Part shown: piece by piece, positions 27,125 to 35,567 of the stretch | How positions within the stretch are numbered: the stretch's first letter is position 1 | Layout of the letters: every line of letters begins with the position of its first letter | Source: Sphaerotilus uruguayifluvii | GTDB lineage: Bacteria; Pseudomonadota; Gammaproteobacteria; Burkholderiales; Burkholderiaceae_C | Assembly (NCBI RefSeq): GCF_013294065.1 | Contig: NZ_JABSNM010000007.1 | Span: 62,001 to 126,000, forward strand | Length of the DNA stretch: 64,000 bases | Reading direction: 5' to 3' | Notes under the pieces: generated by a model | Told to the model about the DNA's origin: nothing | The model's input: the letters and a program-made list of their open reading frames with translations, nothing else | The model's database searches: none | Made by a program: the position numbers and the translations under genes

Positions 27125-28180
27125 TCATTCCATCGGCATCACCGTCACGCCGACACGCGGCACCGCACGGCCGCCGCCGCGGATCACCCCGCGCAGCGGC
27201 GCCACGTCGGCGTAGTCGCGGCCCCAGGCCAGCGTCACATGGTCGAGGCCGGCCGGCACCGCGTTGGTCGGATCGAGCGCGACCCAGCCATGCAGCGGAC
27301 ACCAGACCGCGACCCAGGCATGCGAGGCGTCGGCGCCGACCAGCCGCGGCTGGCCCGGCGGCGGCTGCGTCAGCAGATAGCCGCTGACATAGCGCGCCGC
27401 CAGTCCGAGCGAGCGCATCGCGCCGATCATCACATGGGCGAAGTCCTGGCAGACGCCCTGGCGCTGCGCCAGCGCCTCGGGCGCGCGGGTGTTGACCGAG
27501 GTCGCCAGCGGCCGGTACTCGAAGCGGCGGTGGATCAGGTGCATCATCGCCAGCGCCCCGGCCAGCAGCGGCACGCCGGGACGGAAGACCTCGGCGCCGA
27601 AGCGCGCCAGCGAGGCCTCGCGCGGCGCGTACAGCGAGCCCAGCGTGAACTCCACCGCCGGCTCGAAGCCGGCGCCGGGCCGGTAGTCGAGCCGCTCGGC
27701 GACCGCCTCCCAGGCCGGACTGGCCTCGGGCTGCAGCCGCGGCAGCGGCGCGATGTCGGCCACGAAGCTGGAGCTGACCACCAGCCGGTCATGCACCCGC
27801 GAATGCGAGAAGCCCACCCGGTGGTTGCCCCAGGGATCGAGGCTCTGCTGCACGCCCGGCGTCACCAGCACCCGCTCGTCGCCGGCGCGCAGCAGCCCGT
27901 CCGGATCGTCGGGCTCGCCGGGCGCGGCCGGCACGACATCGGGCTGCGGCGTGACCGAGAGCTGCCATTCCAGCACCTGCTGCAGCGGGGTGTGGCGAGG
28001 GCGCAGCATGCCCAGGTGGTGGGCCAGCTCGACCGGCGCGTCATAGTCGTAGCAGGTCTCGTGCAGCACGCGCAGCCGGCGCGGCGCCTGCGCCTCGGCC
28101 GCCTCGGAGGCGGGGGCCGCCGCCGCGATCGCGGGACGCTCGGGGGTCTCGGGGGGCTCTTGGATCTCGGGAAGCGTCAT
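27125..28180 (-). CDS. Transglutaminase-like protein, long form
   Basis: The 351-residue protein has a Pro/Glu/Ala-rich leader (about 1-35), a transglutaminase N-terminal beta domain (RRLRVLHETCYDYDAPV near 36) and the catalytic core. The core has Cys in RQGVCQDFAHVMIGAM near 243, His in DASHAWVAVWCP near 285 and Asp in WVALDPTNAVP near 300. The triad is complete. The family partners with alpha-E and circularly permuted ATP-grasp proteins in many bacteria. Its ATG overlaps the stop of the upstream ATP-grasp/alpha-E fusion (ATGA), so the two are translationally coupled and probably act together. No signal peptide is present. Confidence 0.9.
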   Translation of the reverse strand: MTLPEIQEPPETPERPAIAAAAPASEAAEAQAPRRLRVLHETCYDYDAPVELAHHLGMLRPRHTPLQQVLEWQLSVTPQPDVVPAAPGEPDDPDGLLRAGDERVLVTPGVQQSLDPWGNHRVGFSHSRVHDRLVVSSSFVADIAPLPRLQPEASPAWEAVAERLDYRPGAGFEPAVEFTLGSLYAPREASLARFGAEVFRPGVPLLAGALAMMHLIHRRFEYRPLATSVNTRAPEALAQRQGVCQDFAHVMIGAMRSLGLAARYVSGYLLTQPPPGQPRLVGADASHAWVAVWCPLHGWVALDPTNAVPAGLDHVTLAWGRDYADVAPLRGVIRGGGRAVPRVGVTVMPME

Positions 28181-30771
28181 TGCCAGACGGTGCGGTCGGC
28201 CGGGCCGACATGGGAGAACAGATGCCGGCTGATCTCGCCGGAGACGCCCAGCGCGGCCTGGTGGCATTCCTGCAGCGCGCTCATCAGGGCGCTGTGGCGA
28301 CCGTGGGCATCGCGGGTGCTGAGCGTCTCGAGCGACCAGTCCGACGGACGCGGCAGGGTCAGCGTGACCGCCTCGGCCCAGGCCGGATCGTGGCGGGCCA
28401 GCTTGCGCAGCCGCTCGCGCAGCGTGCGCGCCACCCAGGCCAGCGAGCGCGGGTTGTCGGTGTCCTGCACCAGCAGGTGCAGCAGCGGCGGCACCTCGCG
28501 GCGGGCCTGGAACTGCGCGCGGTAGGTGATGGTCGAGTCGAACAGGCCCAGCAGCAGCGCGAAGCCGTCGTCCAGGTCATGCAGCCCGGCCTGGAAGCCG
28601 GTCTCCAGCGCCTGCGCCAGCATGTCCAGCCGCTCGATCTGGCGCGCGACGCTGAGCAGGCGCCAGCCGTCGTCGCGGGTCATGCGGTCGGTCTGCGCGC
28701 CGGTGATCGCCGCCAGATGCAGCGCGGCCTGGTTGAGCACGCCCAGCACGTCGCTGAGCGGCTCGTGGCCCTCGCGTGCGCCGATGCCGGCGAGCTGGCG
28801 CGGGAACAGCTCGCTCAGGTGCTTGATCAGGCCCCAGTGCTCGGTCGAGAGCCGCTCGCGCAGCGCCTCGGCGCACTGGCGCAGCGCCTGCAGGTTGTAG
28901 CCGACGCTGAAGCTGCCGCGGGTGTCGCCGAGCGAATGGATCAGCGCCCGCTCGAACACCCGCGCGGCCTGCGACGAGCCCTGCACCGGCAGCGGCACCG
29001 CCGCGCCGATCATGCCCTGCCCGACCAGCAGCCGGTGCAGCACCTGCAGCACCGGCGCGCTGCCCGAGGGCAGCGCCTCCAGCGCCAGCCGCGCCAGCCG
29101 CACGCTGTTCTCGGCCCGCTCGGTGTAGCGGCCGAGCCAGAACAGGTTCTCCGCCGCGCGGCTGGTGACCACGCGGCGCCAGCCGGCCAGGTCGGCCGCG
29201 TCGAGCGGGCGCGGCAGCAGCGTGGTGGCGTCGACCTCGCCGTCGGTCAGCACCCAGGTGTCGGTGCTGGCCGAGCCGGACTGCATCGACAGGTAGGCGT
29301 CGACGCCGCTGCGCCGTCCGGCCACCCGGGTCAGGCCGCCGGGCAGCACCTGCCAGCCGCCGGCGCCGTCCGACATCGCGTAGACCCGCACCACCACCGG
29401 GCGCGGCTCGAGCCGGCCGGCATGCCAGACCGGCAGCTCGGAGGGACGCGCGGGCATCACCAGCGTGTGCGCGGCGCGGTCGGCGTCGATGCGCGCCTCC
29501 CATTCGCGCAGCGCCTGCGGCGAGAGCTCGCTGGTCATCACCGGCGCGAAGCTGCGCGTCACCGCACCGGCCGGGAAGGTCGGCACGATCAGGTAGTCGC
29601 GCAGCCGCGGGCGGGTGGCCTCCCAGACGCTGGCCTCGCCGCACCACCAGCTGGTGTGGGCGGGCAGCTTCAGGGGCTCGCCCAGCAGCCGGTCGGCGAT
29701 GCCGGGCCAGAAGGCGCTCAGGCCCGGGCTCTCGAGCACACCGGCGCCGGGCGCGTTGGCCAGCACCACCTCGCCGGCCCGCACCGCCTGCACCAGGCCC
29801 GGCACGCCCAGCGCCGAGTCCGGGCGCAGCTCCAGCGGGTCGAGCCACTCGTCGTCGACCCGGCGCAGCAGCACATGCACCTGCTCCAGCCCGCCGAGCG
29901 TCTTCAGGTAGAGCCGGTTGCCGCGCACCGTCAGGTCCGAGCCCTCCACCAGCGTGATGCCGAGGTAGCGCGCCAGGAAGACGTGCTCGAAGTAGGTCTC
30001 GTTGCGCGGGCCCGGCGTCAGCAGCGCGATGCGCGAGTGCGTCCCGGCCGGGCTGTCGCGCAGCAGGCCCTCGATCATCGTGCGGAAGGCCGAGGCCACC
30101 CGCTGCACCTTCAGCGCGCGGAATGCCTCGGGAAACTGCTGGCCGATGATCAGCCGGTTCTCCAGCAGATAGCCCAGGCCCGAGGGCGACTGGGTGCGCT
30201 GGCCGACCACCCGCCAGCCGCCGTCGGGCGCACGCGCCAGGTCGAAGGCCACCACATGCAGCCAGCGGTTGCCCGCCGGGCGCACGCCGTGCATCGGCCG
30301 CAGGTACTGCGGATGCGCCAGCACCAGCGAGGGCGGCAGCAGGCCCTCGTGCAGCAGATCCTGCACGCCGTAGAGATCGGCCAGCGTCGCGTCGAGCAGG
30401 CTGGCGCGCTGGCGCACGCCGGCCTCGATGTGGCGCCACTCGTCGGGCGTGATCAGCAGCGGCAGCAGCTCCAGCGGCCAGGAGCGCGCGCTCTCGCCGC
30501 CTTCGGCATAGACGTTGTAGGTCGCGCCGTCCTCGCGCACCCGGCGCTGCACCCGCGACTGCCGCGAGGACAGGTCCAGCCAGCCGGCCACGCCGTTGGC
30601 CTCGAAGAAGCGTTCCCACACCGGCGCCAGGCCGGAGGGGGTCGCCGGGGACCCGGACCCGACGAGCACCCCGCGCAGCTCGTCATGGTGTCCGGTCGTT
30701 CCGGCCAGCGCCGATGCGGCGGCCAGAAGGGCCGCCCCGGGCGTCTCGTCGGGAAGAAGACTCGATTGCAT
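28177..30771 (-). CDS. Circularly permuted ATP-grasp/alpha-E fusion protein
   Basis: The 864-residue protein joins a circularly permuted type 2 ATP-grasp domain (about 60-525) to an alpha-E helical domain (about 540-860). ATP-grasp family segments include GYLLENRLIIGQQFPE near 195, LTPGPRNETYFEHVFLAR near 245 and LPGGLTRVA near 470. The alpha-E part opens with AAENLFWLGRYTERAENSVR, containing the conserved ER motif. Enzymes of this type are predicted to form amide bonds with ATP. Compared with the stand-alone ATP-grasp protein of this cluster, the segment that carries Lys and the glycine loop ([12 protein letters not shown] there) reads YLIVPTFPAGAV here, so ATP binding may be lost. The ATG of MQSSLLPDE is chosen; it has no strong ribosome site. 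Confidence 0.88.
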   Translation of the reverse strand: MQSSLLPDETPGAALLAAASALAGTTGHHDELRGVLVGSGSPATPSGLAPVWERFFEANGVAGWLDLSSRQSRVQRRVREDGATYNVYAEGGESARSWPLELLPLLITPDEWRHIEAGVRQRASLLDATLADLYGVQDLLHEGLLPPSLVLAHPQYLRPMHGVRPAGNRWLHVVAFDLARAPDGGWRVVGQRTQSPSGLGYLLENRLIIGQQFPEAFRALKVQRVASAFRTMIEGLLRDSPAGTHSRIALLTPGPRNETYFEHVFLARYLGITLVEGSDLTVRGNRLYLKTLGGLEQVHVLLRRVDDEWLDPLELRPDSALGVPGLVQAVRAGEVVLANAPGAGVLESPGLSAFWPGIADRLLGEPLKLPAHTSWWCGEASVWEATRPRLRDYLIVPTFPAGAVTRSFAPVMTSELSPQALREWEARIDADRAAHTLVMPARPSELPVWHAGRLEPRPVVVRVYAMSDGAGGWQVLPGGLTRVAGRRSGVDAYLSMQSGSASTDTWVLTDGEVDATTLLPRPLDAADLAGWRRVVTSRAAENLFWLGRYTERAENSVRLARLALEALPSGSAPVLQVLHRLLVGQGMIGAAVPLPVQGSSQAARVFERALIHSLGDTRGSFSVGYNLQALRQCAEALRERLSTEHWGLIKHLSELFPRQLAGIGAREGHEPLSDVLGVLNQAALHLAAITGAQTDRMTRDDGWRLLSVARQIERLDMLAQALETGFQAGLHDLDDGFALLLGLFDSTITYRAQFQARREVPPLLHLLVQDTDNPRSLAWVARTLRERLRKLARHDPAWAEAVTLTLPRPSDWSLETLSTRDAHGRHSALMSALQECHQAALGVSGEISRHLFSHVGPADRTVWQ

Positions 30772-30877
30772 CGGCGCATCATGCACCGGAGCGCGGGACT
30801 TGCGGCTCCGGGAGAGCCGCAATCGTGTCCCGACGCGTACCGATGTTGCAGTTCCGGATCAGCCGTCGGAGCAGCGG

Positions 30878-33800
30878 TCAGCCCCGGCGCAGGTCCAGCG
30901 TGAACGGGAACTCCAGGCTGCGCTTCGTCTCGCCGACGACCATGCGACCCGGGGTATGGCCCATCGCGAAGAAGCGCGCCAGGCGGCGGCTCTCGGCCTC
31001 GTAGGAGTTCACCGGGAAGGTCTCGTGGTTGCGCCCGCCCGGATGCGCGACATGGTACTGGCAGCCGCCCAGCGAGCGCTCGTTCCAGGTGTCGACCAGA
31101 TCGAAGGTCAGCGGCGCGTGCACGCCGATGGTCGGGTGCAGCGCCGACGGCGGCTGCCAGGCGCGGTAGCGCACGCCGGCGACATACTCGCCGACCCGGC
31201 CGGTGGGCTGCAGCGGCAGCGGCACGCCGTTGACCGTCACCACATGGCGGCGCTCGACCAGGCCGCTGACATGCACCTCGATGCGCTCCAGCGACGAGTC
31301 CACATAGCGCACCGTGCCGCCGATCGCGCCCTCCTCGCCCATGACATGCCAGGGCTCGAGCGCGCTGCGCAGCGTCAGGTGCACGCCCTTGGCCGAGACC
31401 TCGCCGACCTTCGGGAAGCGGAACTCGAAATGCGGCGCGAACCAGGCGGCATCGAAGCCGTAGCCGGCGCGCTGCAGGTCTTCCATGACGTCCTCGAAGT
31501 CCATGCGCACGAAGCTCGGCAGCAGGAAGCGGTCATGCAGCTCGGTGCCCCAGCGCACCAGCGGCGCGCGGTAGGGCTCGTTCCAGAAGCGGGCGATCAG
31601 CGTGCGCAGCAGCAGCTGCTGCACGATCGACATGCGCGCGTGCGGCGGCATCTCGAAGGCGCGCAGCTCCAGCAGGCCCAGCCGGCCGGTGCTGGAATCG
31701 GGCGAGTACAGCTTGTCGATGCAGAACTCGCTGCGGTGCGTGTTGCCGGTGACGTCGATCAGCACGTTGCGCAGCGTGCGGTCGACCAGCCACGGCGGCA
31801 TGTCCTCGCCATAGACTCCCTTGTTGCGCTCGATCTCGCGCAGCGCGATCTCCAGCTCGTAGACCTGGTCGTTGCGGGCCTCGTCCACCCGCGGCGCCTG
31901 GCTGGTCGGGCCGATGAACAGGCCCGAGAACAGGTAGGACAGCGAGGGATGGTTGTGCCAGTAGACCAGCAGCGAGGCCAGCAGGTCCGGCCGGCGCAGG
32001 AAGGGCGAGTCCGCCGGCGTGGCGCCGCCCATGACCATGTGGTTGCCCCCGCCCGTGCCGGTGTGGCGGCCGTCGAGCATGAACTTCTCGGTCGACAGGC
32101 GCGTCTTCCAGGCCGCGTCGTAGAGGAACTCGGTGTGCTGGACCAGCTGGCGCCAGTTCTTCGCCGGGTGGATGTTGACCTCGATGACGCCGGGGTCGGG
32201 CGTGACCTGCAGCAGCGTCAGGCGCGGGTCGCGCGGCGGCGGGTAGCCCTCCAGCACGATCTTCACGCCCTGCGCGGCCGCGGTGGCCTCGATCGCGGCG
32301 AGCAGCTCGAGGTAGTCCTCCAGGCGCGCCAGCGGCGGCATGAAGACATACATCACGCCCGACGGGCTGCCGACCTTCTCGGCCTTCGGGCCGTTGGCGC
32401 GGCGCGGATCGCGCACCTCGACGCACAGCGCGGTGCGGGTGATCCAGTGCGCCGACTCGAAGCGCTGCGGATGGCGCGCCAGCTCCTCGGCGCTCAGGCC
32501 GTCGAGCGGCGACAGGGCGCGCGCGCGGCCGGTCCCGCCGACGTCGCCATCCGACGCGGTCTGACCGCGTGGGTCCCCGCCTTCGCGGGGATGACCGGCC
32601 ATGCTGCCGGTGGCGGGGCTGCCGTCGGCAGTGCCGTAGATGTCGCCGAAGCCGTAGTCGCCGTCGAAGGCGCCGCCCTGCAGCGCCACCGTGCCGCCCT
32701 CGGCGAAGCCGCCGCCGGCCACATGTGCGGCGTACTGCTGGCGCACCACATGGGCCGCGGGCAGCGCGTCGCGCGGCGCGAACGGATCCTGCTCGATCAG
32801 GAAGGGATAGTCCTTCTTCGCCACCCAGGGCAGCGAGTCCAGCGGCAGGCGGTAGCCCATCGGCGAGTCGCCGGGCACCAGGTACATGCGCTCGTCGCGG
32901 AAGAACCACGGGCCGGTGACCCAGCGCGGGCCGCCCAGCGCCGGGCCCTCGGCCGGCTTGATCGGCAGCACGTAGCCGATCTCCTGCTCCAGGCCCTGGT
33001 CGAAGACGCGGCGCAGGCGCATGCGCTCGAGCTCGTCGTCCAGCCGCGAGTCGAAGGGGTCGACGTTGACCGGCAGGCGGCGCTCGCGCCACAGGTAGTA
33101 CCAGGTGTCCTCGTAGCCGGTCTGCACGAACTGGTCGGTCAGGCCCAGGCGCGCGGTCAGGCCGAGCATGAAGCGCTTGGCATCGGCCGAGGTGTACTGG
33201 TGGTTGTCGCGCTCGTCGGCGAACAGCGACATGTCGTGCCAGCACGGCTGGCCGTCGGTGCGCCAGTAGGCCGACAGCGCCCAGCGCGGCAGCTGCTCGC
33301 CCGGGTACCACTTGCCCTGGCCGAAGTGCAGGAATCCGCCCTGGCCGTACTCGTCGCGCAGGCGCTGCACCAGCTCGGTGGCGTAGAGCCGCTTCGTCGG
33401 GCCCAGCGCGTCGGTGTTCCACTCGGCGCCGTCGCGGTCGTCGACCGACACGAAGGTCGGCTCGCCGCCCATCGTCAGGCGCACGTCGCCCGAGCTCAGC
33501 TCGGCGTCGACCTGCTCGCCCAGCGCCAGCACCGCCGACCACTGGTCCTCGGTGTAGGGCTTGGTCACGCGCGGGGATTCCCAGATGCGCGTGATCTTCA
33601 TCTCGTGCGCGAACTCGACCTCGCACTCGTCGACCGCGCCGGTGATCGGCGCCGCGCTCGAGGGCTGCGGCGAGCAGGCCAGCGGAATGTGGCCCTCGCC
33701 GGCCAGCAGGCCGGAGGTCGGATCCAGGCCGATCCAGCCTGCGCCCGGCAGATAGACCTCGCACCAGGCGTGCAGGTCGGTGAAGTCGACCTCGGTGCCG

Positions 33801-34456
33801 CTCGGGCCGTCCAGGGCCACGACATCGGACTTCAGCTGGATCAGGTAGCCCGAGACGAAGCGCGCGGCCAGGCCCATGTGGCGCAGCGTCTCCACCAGCA
33901 GCCAGCCGGTGTCGCGGCAGGAGCCCGAGGCCTTCGTCAGCGTCTCCTCCGGCGTCTGCACGCCCGGCTCGAGGCGGATGGTGTAGCGGATCTCGTTCTG
34001 CAGGCGCTGGTTCAGCCCGACCAGGAAGTCGATCGTGCGCACTTCGGTGCGGTCGATCGTGTCGAGGAAGGCCTGCAGCGCGGGCGTGGCCGGCGCCGGC
34101 TCCATGTACGGGGCCAGCTCCTGCTTCAGGCCGTCCTCGTAGACGAAGGGAAAGGTCTCCGCGCCCGGCTCGAGGAAGAAGTCGAAGGGGTTGTAGACCG
34201 CCATCTCGGCCACCAGATCGACGGTGACCTTGAACTGCGTGGTCTTCTCCGGGAAGACCAGGCGGGCGAGGTAGTTCGAGAACGGATCCTGCTGCCAGTT
34301 GATGAAGTGCGTCTCGGGCTCGACGCGCAGCGAGTACGACAGCACCGGCGTGCGGCAGTGCGGCGCCGGACGCAGGCGCACCACCTGGGGCGACAGCGTC
34401 ACCGGCCGGTCATACCGGTAGTGGGTGACGTGATGGAGAGCGACGTGAATGGACAC
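30878..34456 (-). CDS. Transglutaminase-DUF2126 putative amidoligase fusion
   Basis: The 1192-residue protein starts with a transglutaminase N-terminal domain (SIHVALHHVTHYRYDRPV) and a transglutaminase core with Cys in GSCRDTGWLLVETLR near 173, His in DLHAWCEVYLP near 223 and Asp in WIGLDPTSGL near 236. About 850 residues of DUF2126 follow, which Pfam lists as a putative amidoligase; visible conserved parts are LTMGGEPTFVSVDDRDG, GTGGGNHMVMGGA and RSEFCIDKLYSPDSS. A linker near residues 623-631 is encoded by an in-frame dispersed palindromic repeat. The start is GTG, with AGAAAG upstream; no ATG fits. It is cytoplasmic and the third gene of the leftward cluster. Confidence 0.9.
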   Translation of the reverse strand: MSIHVALHHVTHYRYDRPVTLSPQVVRLRPAPHCRTPVLSYSLRVEPETHFINWQQDPFSNYLARLVFPEKTTQFKVTVDLVAEMAVYNPFDFFLEPGAETFPFVYEDGLKQELAPYMEPAPATPALQAFLDTIDRTEVRTIDFLVGLNQRLQNEIRYTIRLEPGVQTPEETLTKASGSCRDTGWLLVETLRHMGLAARFVSGYLIQLKSDVVALDGPSGTEVDFTDLHAWCEVYLPGAGWIGLDPTSGLLAGEGHIPLACSPQPSSAAPITGAVDECEVEFAHEMKITRIWESPRVTKPYTEDQWSAVLALGEQVDAELSSGDVRLTMGGEPTFVSVDDRDGAEWNTDALGPTKRLYATELVQRLRDEYGQGGFLHFGQGKWYPGEQLPRWALSAYWRTDGQPCWHDMSLFADERDNHQYTSADAKRFMLGLTARLGLTDQFVQTGYEDTWYYLWRERRLPVNVDPFDSRLDDELERMRLRRVFDQGLEQEIGYVLPIKPAEGPALGGPRWVTGPWFFRDERMYLVPGDSPMGYRLPLDSLPWVAKKDYPFLIEQDPFAPRDALPAAHVVRQQYAAHVAGGGFAEGGTVALQGGAFDGDYGFGDIYGTADGSPATGSMAGHPREGGDPRGQTASDGDVGGTGRARALSPLDGLSAEELARHPQRFESAHWITRTALCVEVRDPRRANGPKAEKVGSPSGVMYVFMPPLARLEDYLELLAAIEATAAAQGVKIVLEGYPPPRDPRLTLLQVTPDPGVIEVNIHPAKNWRQLVQHTEFLYDAAWKTRLSTEKFMLDGRHTGTGGGNHMVMGGATPADSPFLRRPDLLASLLVYWHNHPSLSYLFSGLFIGPTSQAPRVDEARNDQVYELEIALREIERNKGVYGEDMPPWLVDRTLRNVLIDVTGNTHRSEFCIDKLYSPDSSTGRLGLLELRAFEMPPHARMSIVQQLLLRTLIARFWNEPYRAPLVRWGTELHDRFLLPSFVRMDFEDVMEDLQRAGYGFDAAWFAPHFEFRFPKVGEVSAKGVHLTLRSALEPWHVMGEEGAIGGTVRYVDSSLERIEVHVSGLVERRHVVTVNGVPLPLQPTGRVGEYVAGVRYRAWQPPSALHPTIGVHAPLTFDLVDTWNERSLGGCQYHVAHPGGRNHETFPVNSYEAESRRLARFFAMGHTPGRMVVGETKRSLEFPFTLDLRRG
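32570..32595. repeat. Dispersed palindromic repeat of the 'GTCATCCCCGCG...GGGGAC' type inside the DUF2126 gene
   Basis: The plus strand reads TGGGTCCCCG-CCTTCG-CGGGGATGAC, an inverted repeat common as an intergenic element in many proteobacteria and similar in form to Neisseria dRS3 elements. Reading across it gives HPREGGDP in the sense frame and WVPAFAGMT on the other strand, the familiar translation of this repeat. It lies in frame in a low-complexity linker of the transglutaminase-DUF2126 protein. No second copy was seen in the window. Confidence 0.75.
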
Positions 34457-34501
34457 GGCGGATTCTTTCTTGAAATGAAAAGACGACCCCGGCGATCGTA
34501 G

Positions 34502-34525
34502 GCACCGTGCATGACGGCACGGTGC
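34502..34525 (-). other. Intercistronic hairpin between alpha-E and transglutaminase-DUF2126 genes
   Basis: GCACCGTGC and GCACGGTGC form a perfect 9-bp stem around a 6-base loop, in the 105-bp gap between the two leftward genes. There is no T-run directly after it. It may be a processing or partial termination site, or a protein operator. Confidence 0.45.
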
Positions 34526-34561
34526 ACGACGCGTCGCCGGGGCGGCGAGACCGGTCCGGGA

Positions 34562-35518
34562 TCAGCCGACCGCGACGAGGAAGTCGCGGCTGATGCCCGC
34601 GCCCAGCTCGTTGACGCGGTCGAGGAACTGCGTCAGGTAGGCATGCAGGCCGGTGGCGAGGATCTCGTCGATGCGGCCGTATTCCAGGTCGGCATGCAGC
34701 CGGCCGGCGCGGCGCAGCGTCTCCGACGAGTGGTCGTTGGCCACCAGCTTCAGGTTGACCTCCACCTCCTGCGTGCAGGCGGCCAGCGAGCGCGGCATGT
34801 CCGGGCGCAGGATCAGCAGCTCGGCGACCTTGTCCGACTGGATGACGTTGCGGTAGACCTTGCGGTAGACCTCGAAGCCGGAGACCGAGCGCAGGATCGC
34901 CGCCCAGTGGTAGAAGTCGTACTCCTGGTCGCGGTCGTCGGCGGCGCCGTAGAAGTCGCTCTCGACCGCATGGAACTTGACGTCGAGCAGCCGCGCGGTG
35001 TTGTCGGCGCGCTCCAGGAAGGTGCCGATGCGCACGAAGTGCAGCGCCTCGTCCTGCAGCATCGTGCCGACCTGCACGCCGCGCGACAGGTGCGAGCGGA
35101 ACTTGACCCACTCGAACAGCGCGCTCGGGTCGCGCTCGAGCAGGCCGTCGCGCAGCAGGCGGTTGAACTCCAGCCAGGTCTGGTTGGTGGTCTCCCAGAC
35201 CTCGGTGGTCAGCGCGCCGCGCACCGCGCGGGCGTTCTCGCGCGCCGCGCGCAGGCAGCTCCAGATCGACGAGGGATTGCGCTCGTCGCGGACCATGTAG
35301 GTCATGACGGTGGCGGCGGTCACGTCGCCATAGCGGCGCGCGAAGTCGCCGCTGAGCTCGGAGATGCTCAGCAGGCCGCGCCAGCCCAGCTCGGAGACGG
35401 CAGCCGACTGCGGCAGCAGCGCGGTCTGGTAGTTGACGTCGAGCATCCGGGCGGTGTTCTCGGCGCGCTCCATGTAGCGCGACATCCAGAACAGGTGGTC
35501 GGCGGTTCGAGACAGCAT
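34562..35518 (-). CDS. Alpha-E domain protein
   Basis: The 318-residue protein is one all-helical alpha-E domain, named for its conserved ER motif, seen here as RYMERAENTARM near residue 15 and again as FLERADNTARLLD near 170. The family has no proven activity but is almost always encoded next to a circularly permuted ATP-grasp protein and transglutaminases, as here, and was predicted from such contexts to take part in peptide-bond-forming pathways. There is no signal peptide or membrane segment. AAGGA lies before the ATG. The ATP-grasp gene upstream ends 49 bp away. Confidence 0.92.
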   Translation of the reverse strand: MLSRTADHLFWMSRYMERAENTARMLDVNYQTALLPQSAAVSELGWRGLLSISELSGDFARRYGDVTAATVMTYMVRDERNPSSIWSCLRAARENARAVRGALTTEVWETTNQTWLEFNRLLRDGLLERDPSALFEWVKFRSHLSRGVQVGTMLQDEALHFVRIGTFLERADNTARLLDVKFHAVESDFYGAADDRDQEYDFYHWAAILRSVSGFEVYRKVYRNVIQSDKVAELLILRPDMPRSLAACTQEVEVNLKLVANDHSSETLRRAGRLHADLEYGRIDEILATGLHAYLTQFLDRVNELGAGISRDFLVAVG

Positions 35519-35567
35519 GGGGAAATCCTTGTCCTTGATTCTTGCGTGTTCTTCGGGTCTTCGCCGC

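Noticed and set aside
30596-34501. A 1301-codon open frame on the plus strand opposite the transglutaminase-DUF2126 and fusion genes
   Set aside because: It is antisense to well-recognised protein families, is composed of Arg/Gln/Ala/His-rich nonsense, and results from the lack of stop codons in very GC-rich DNA.
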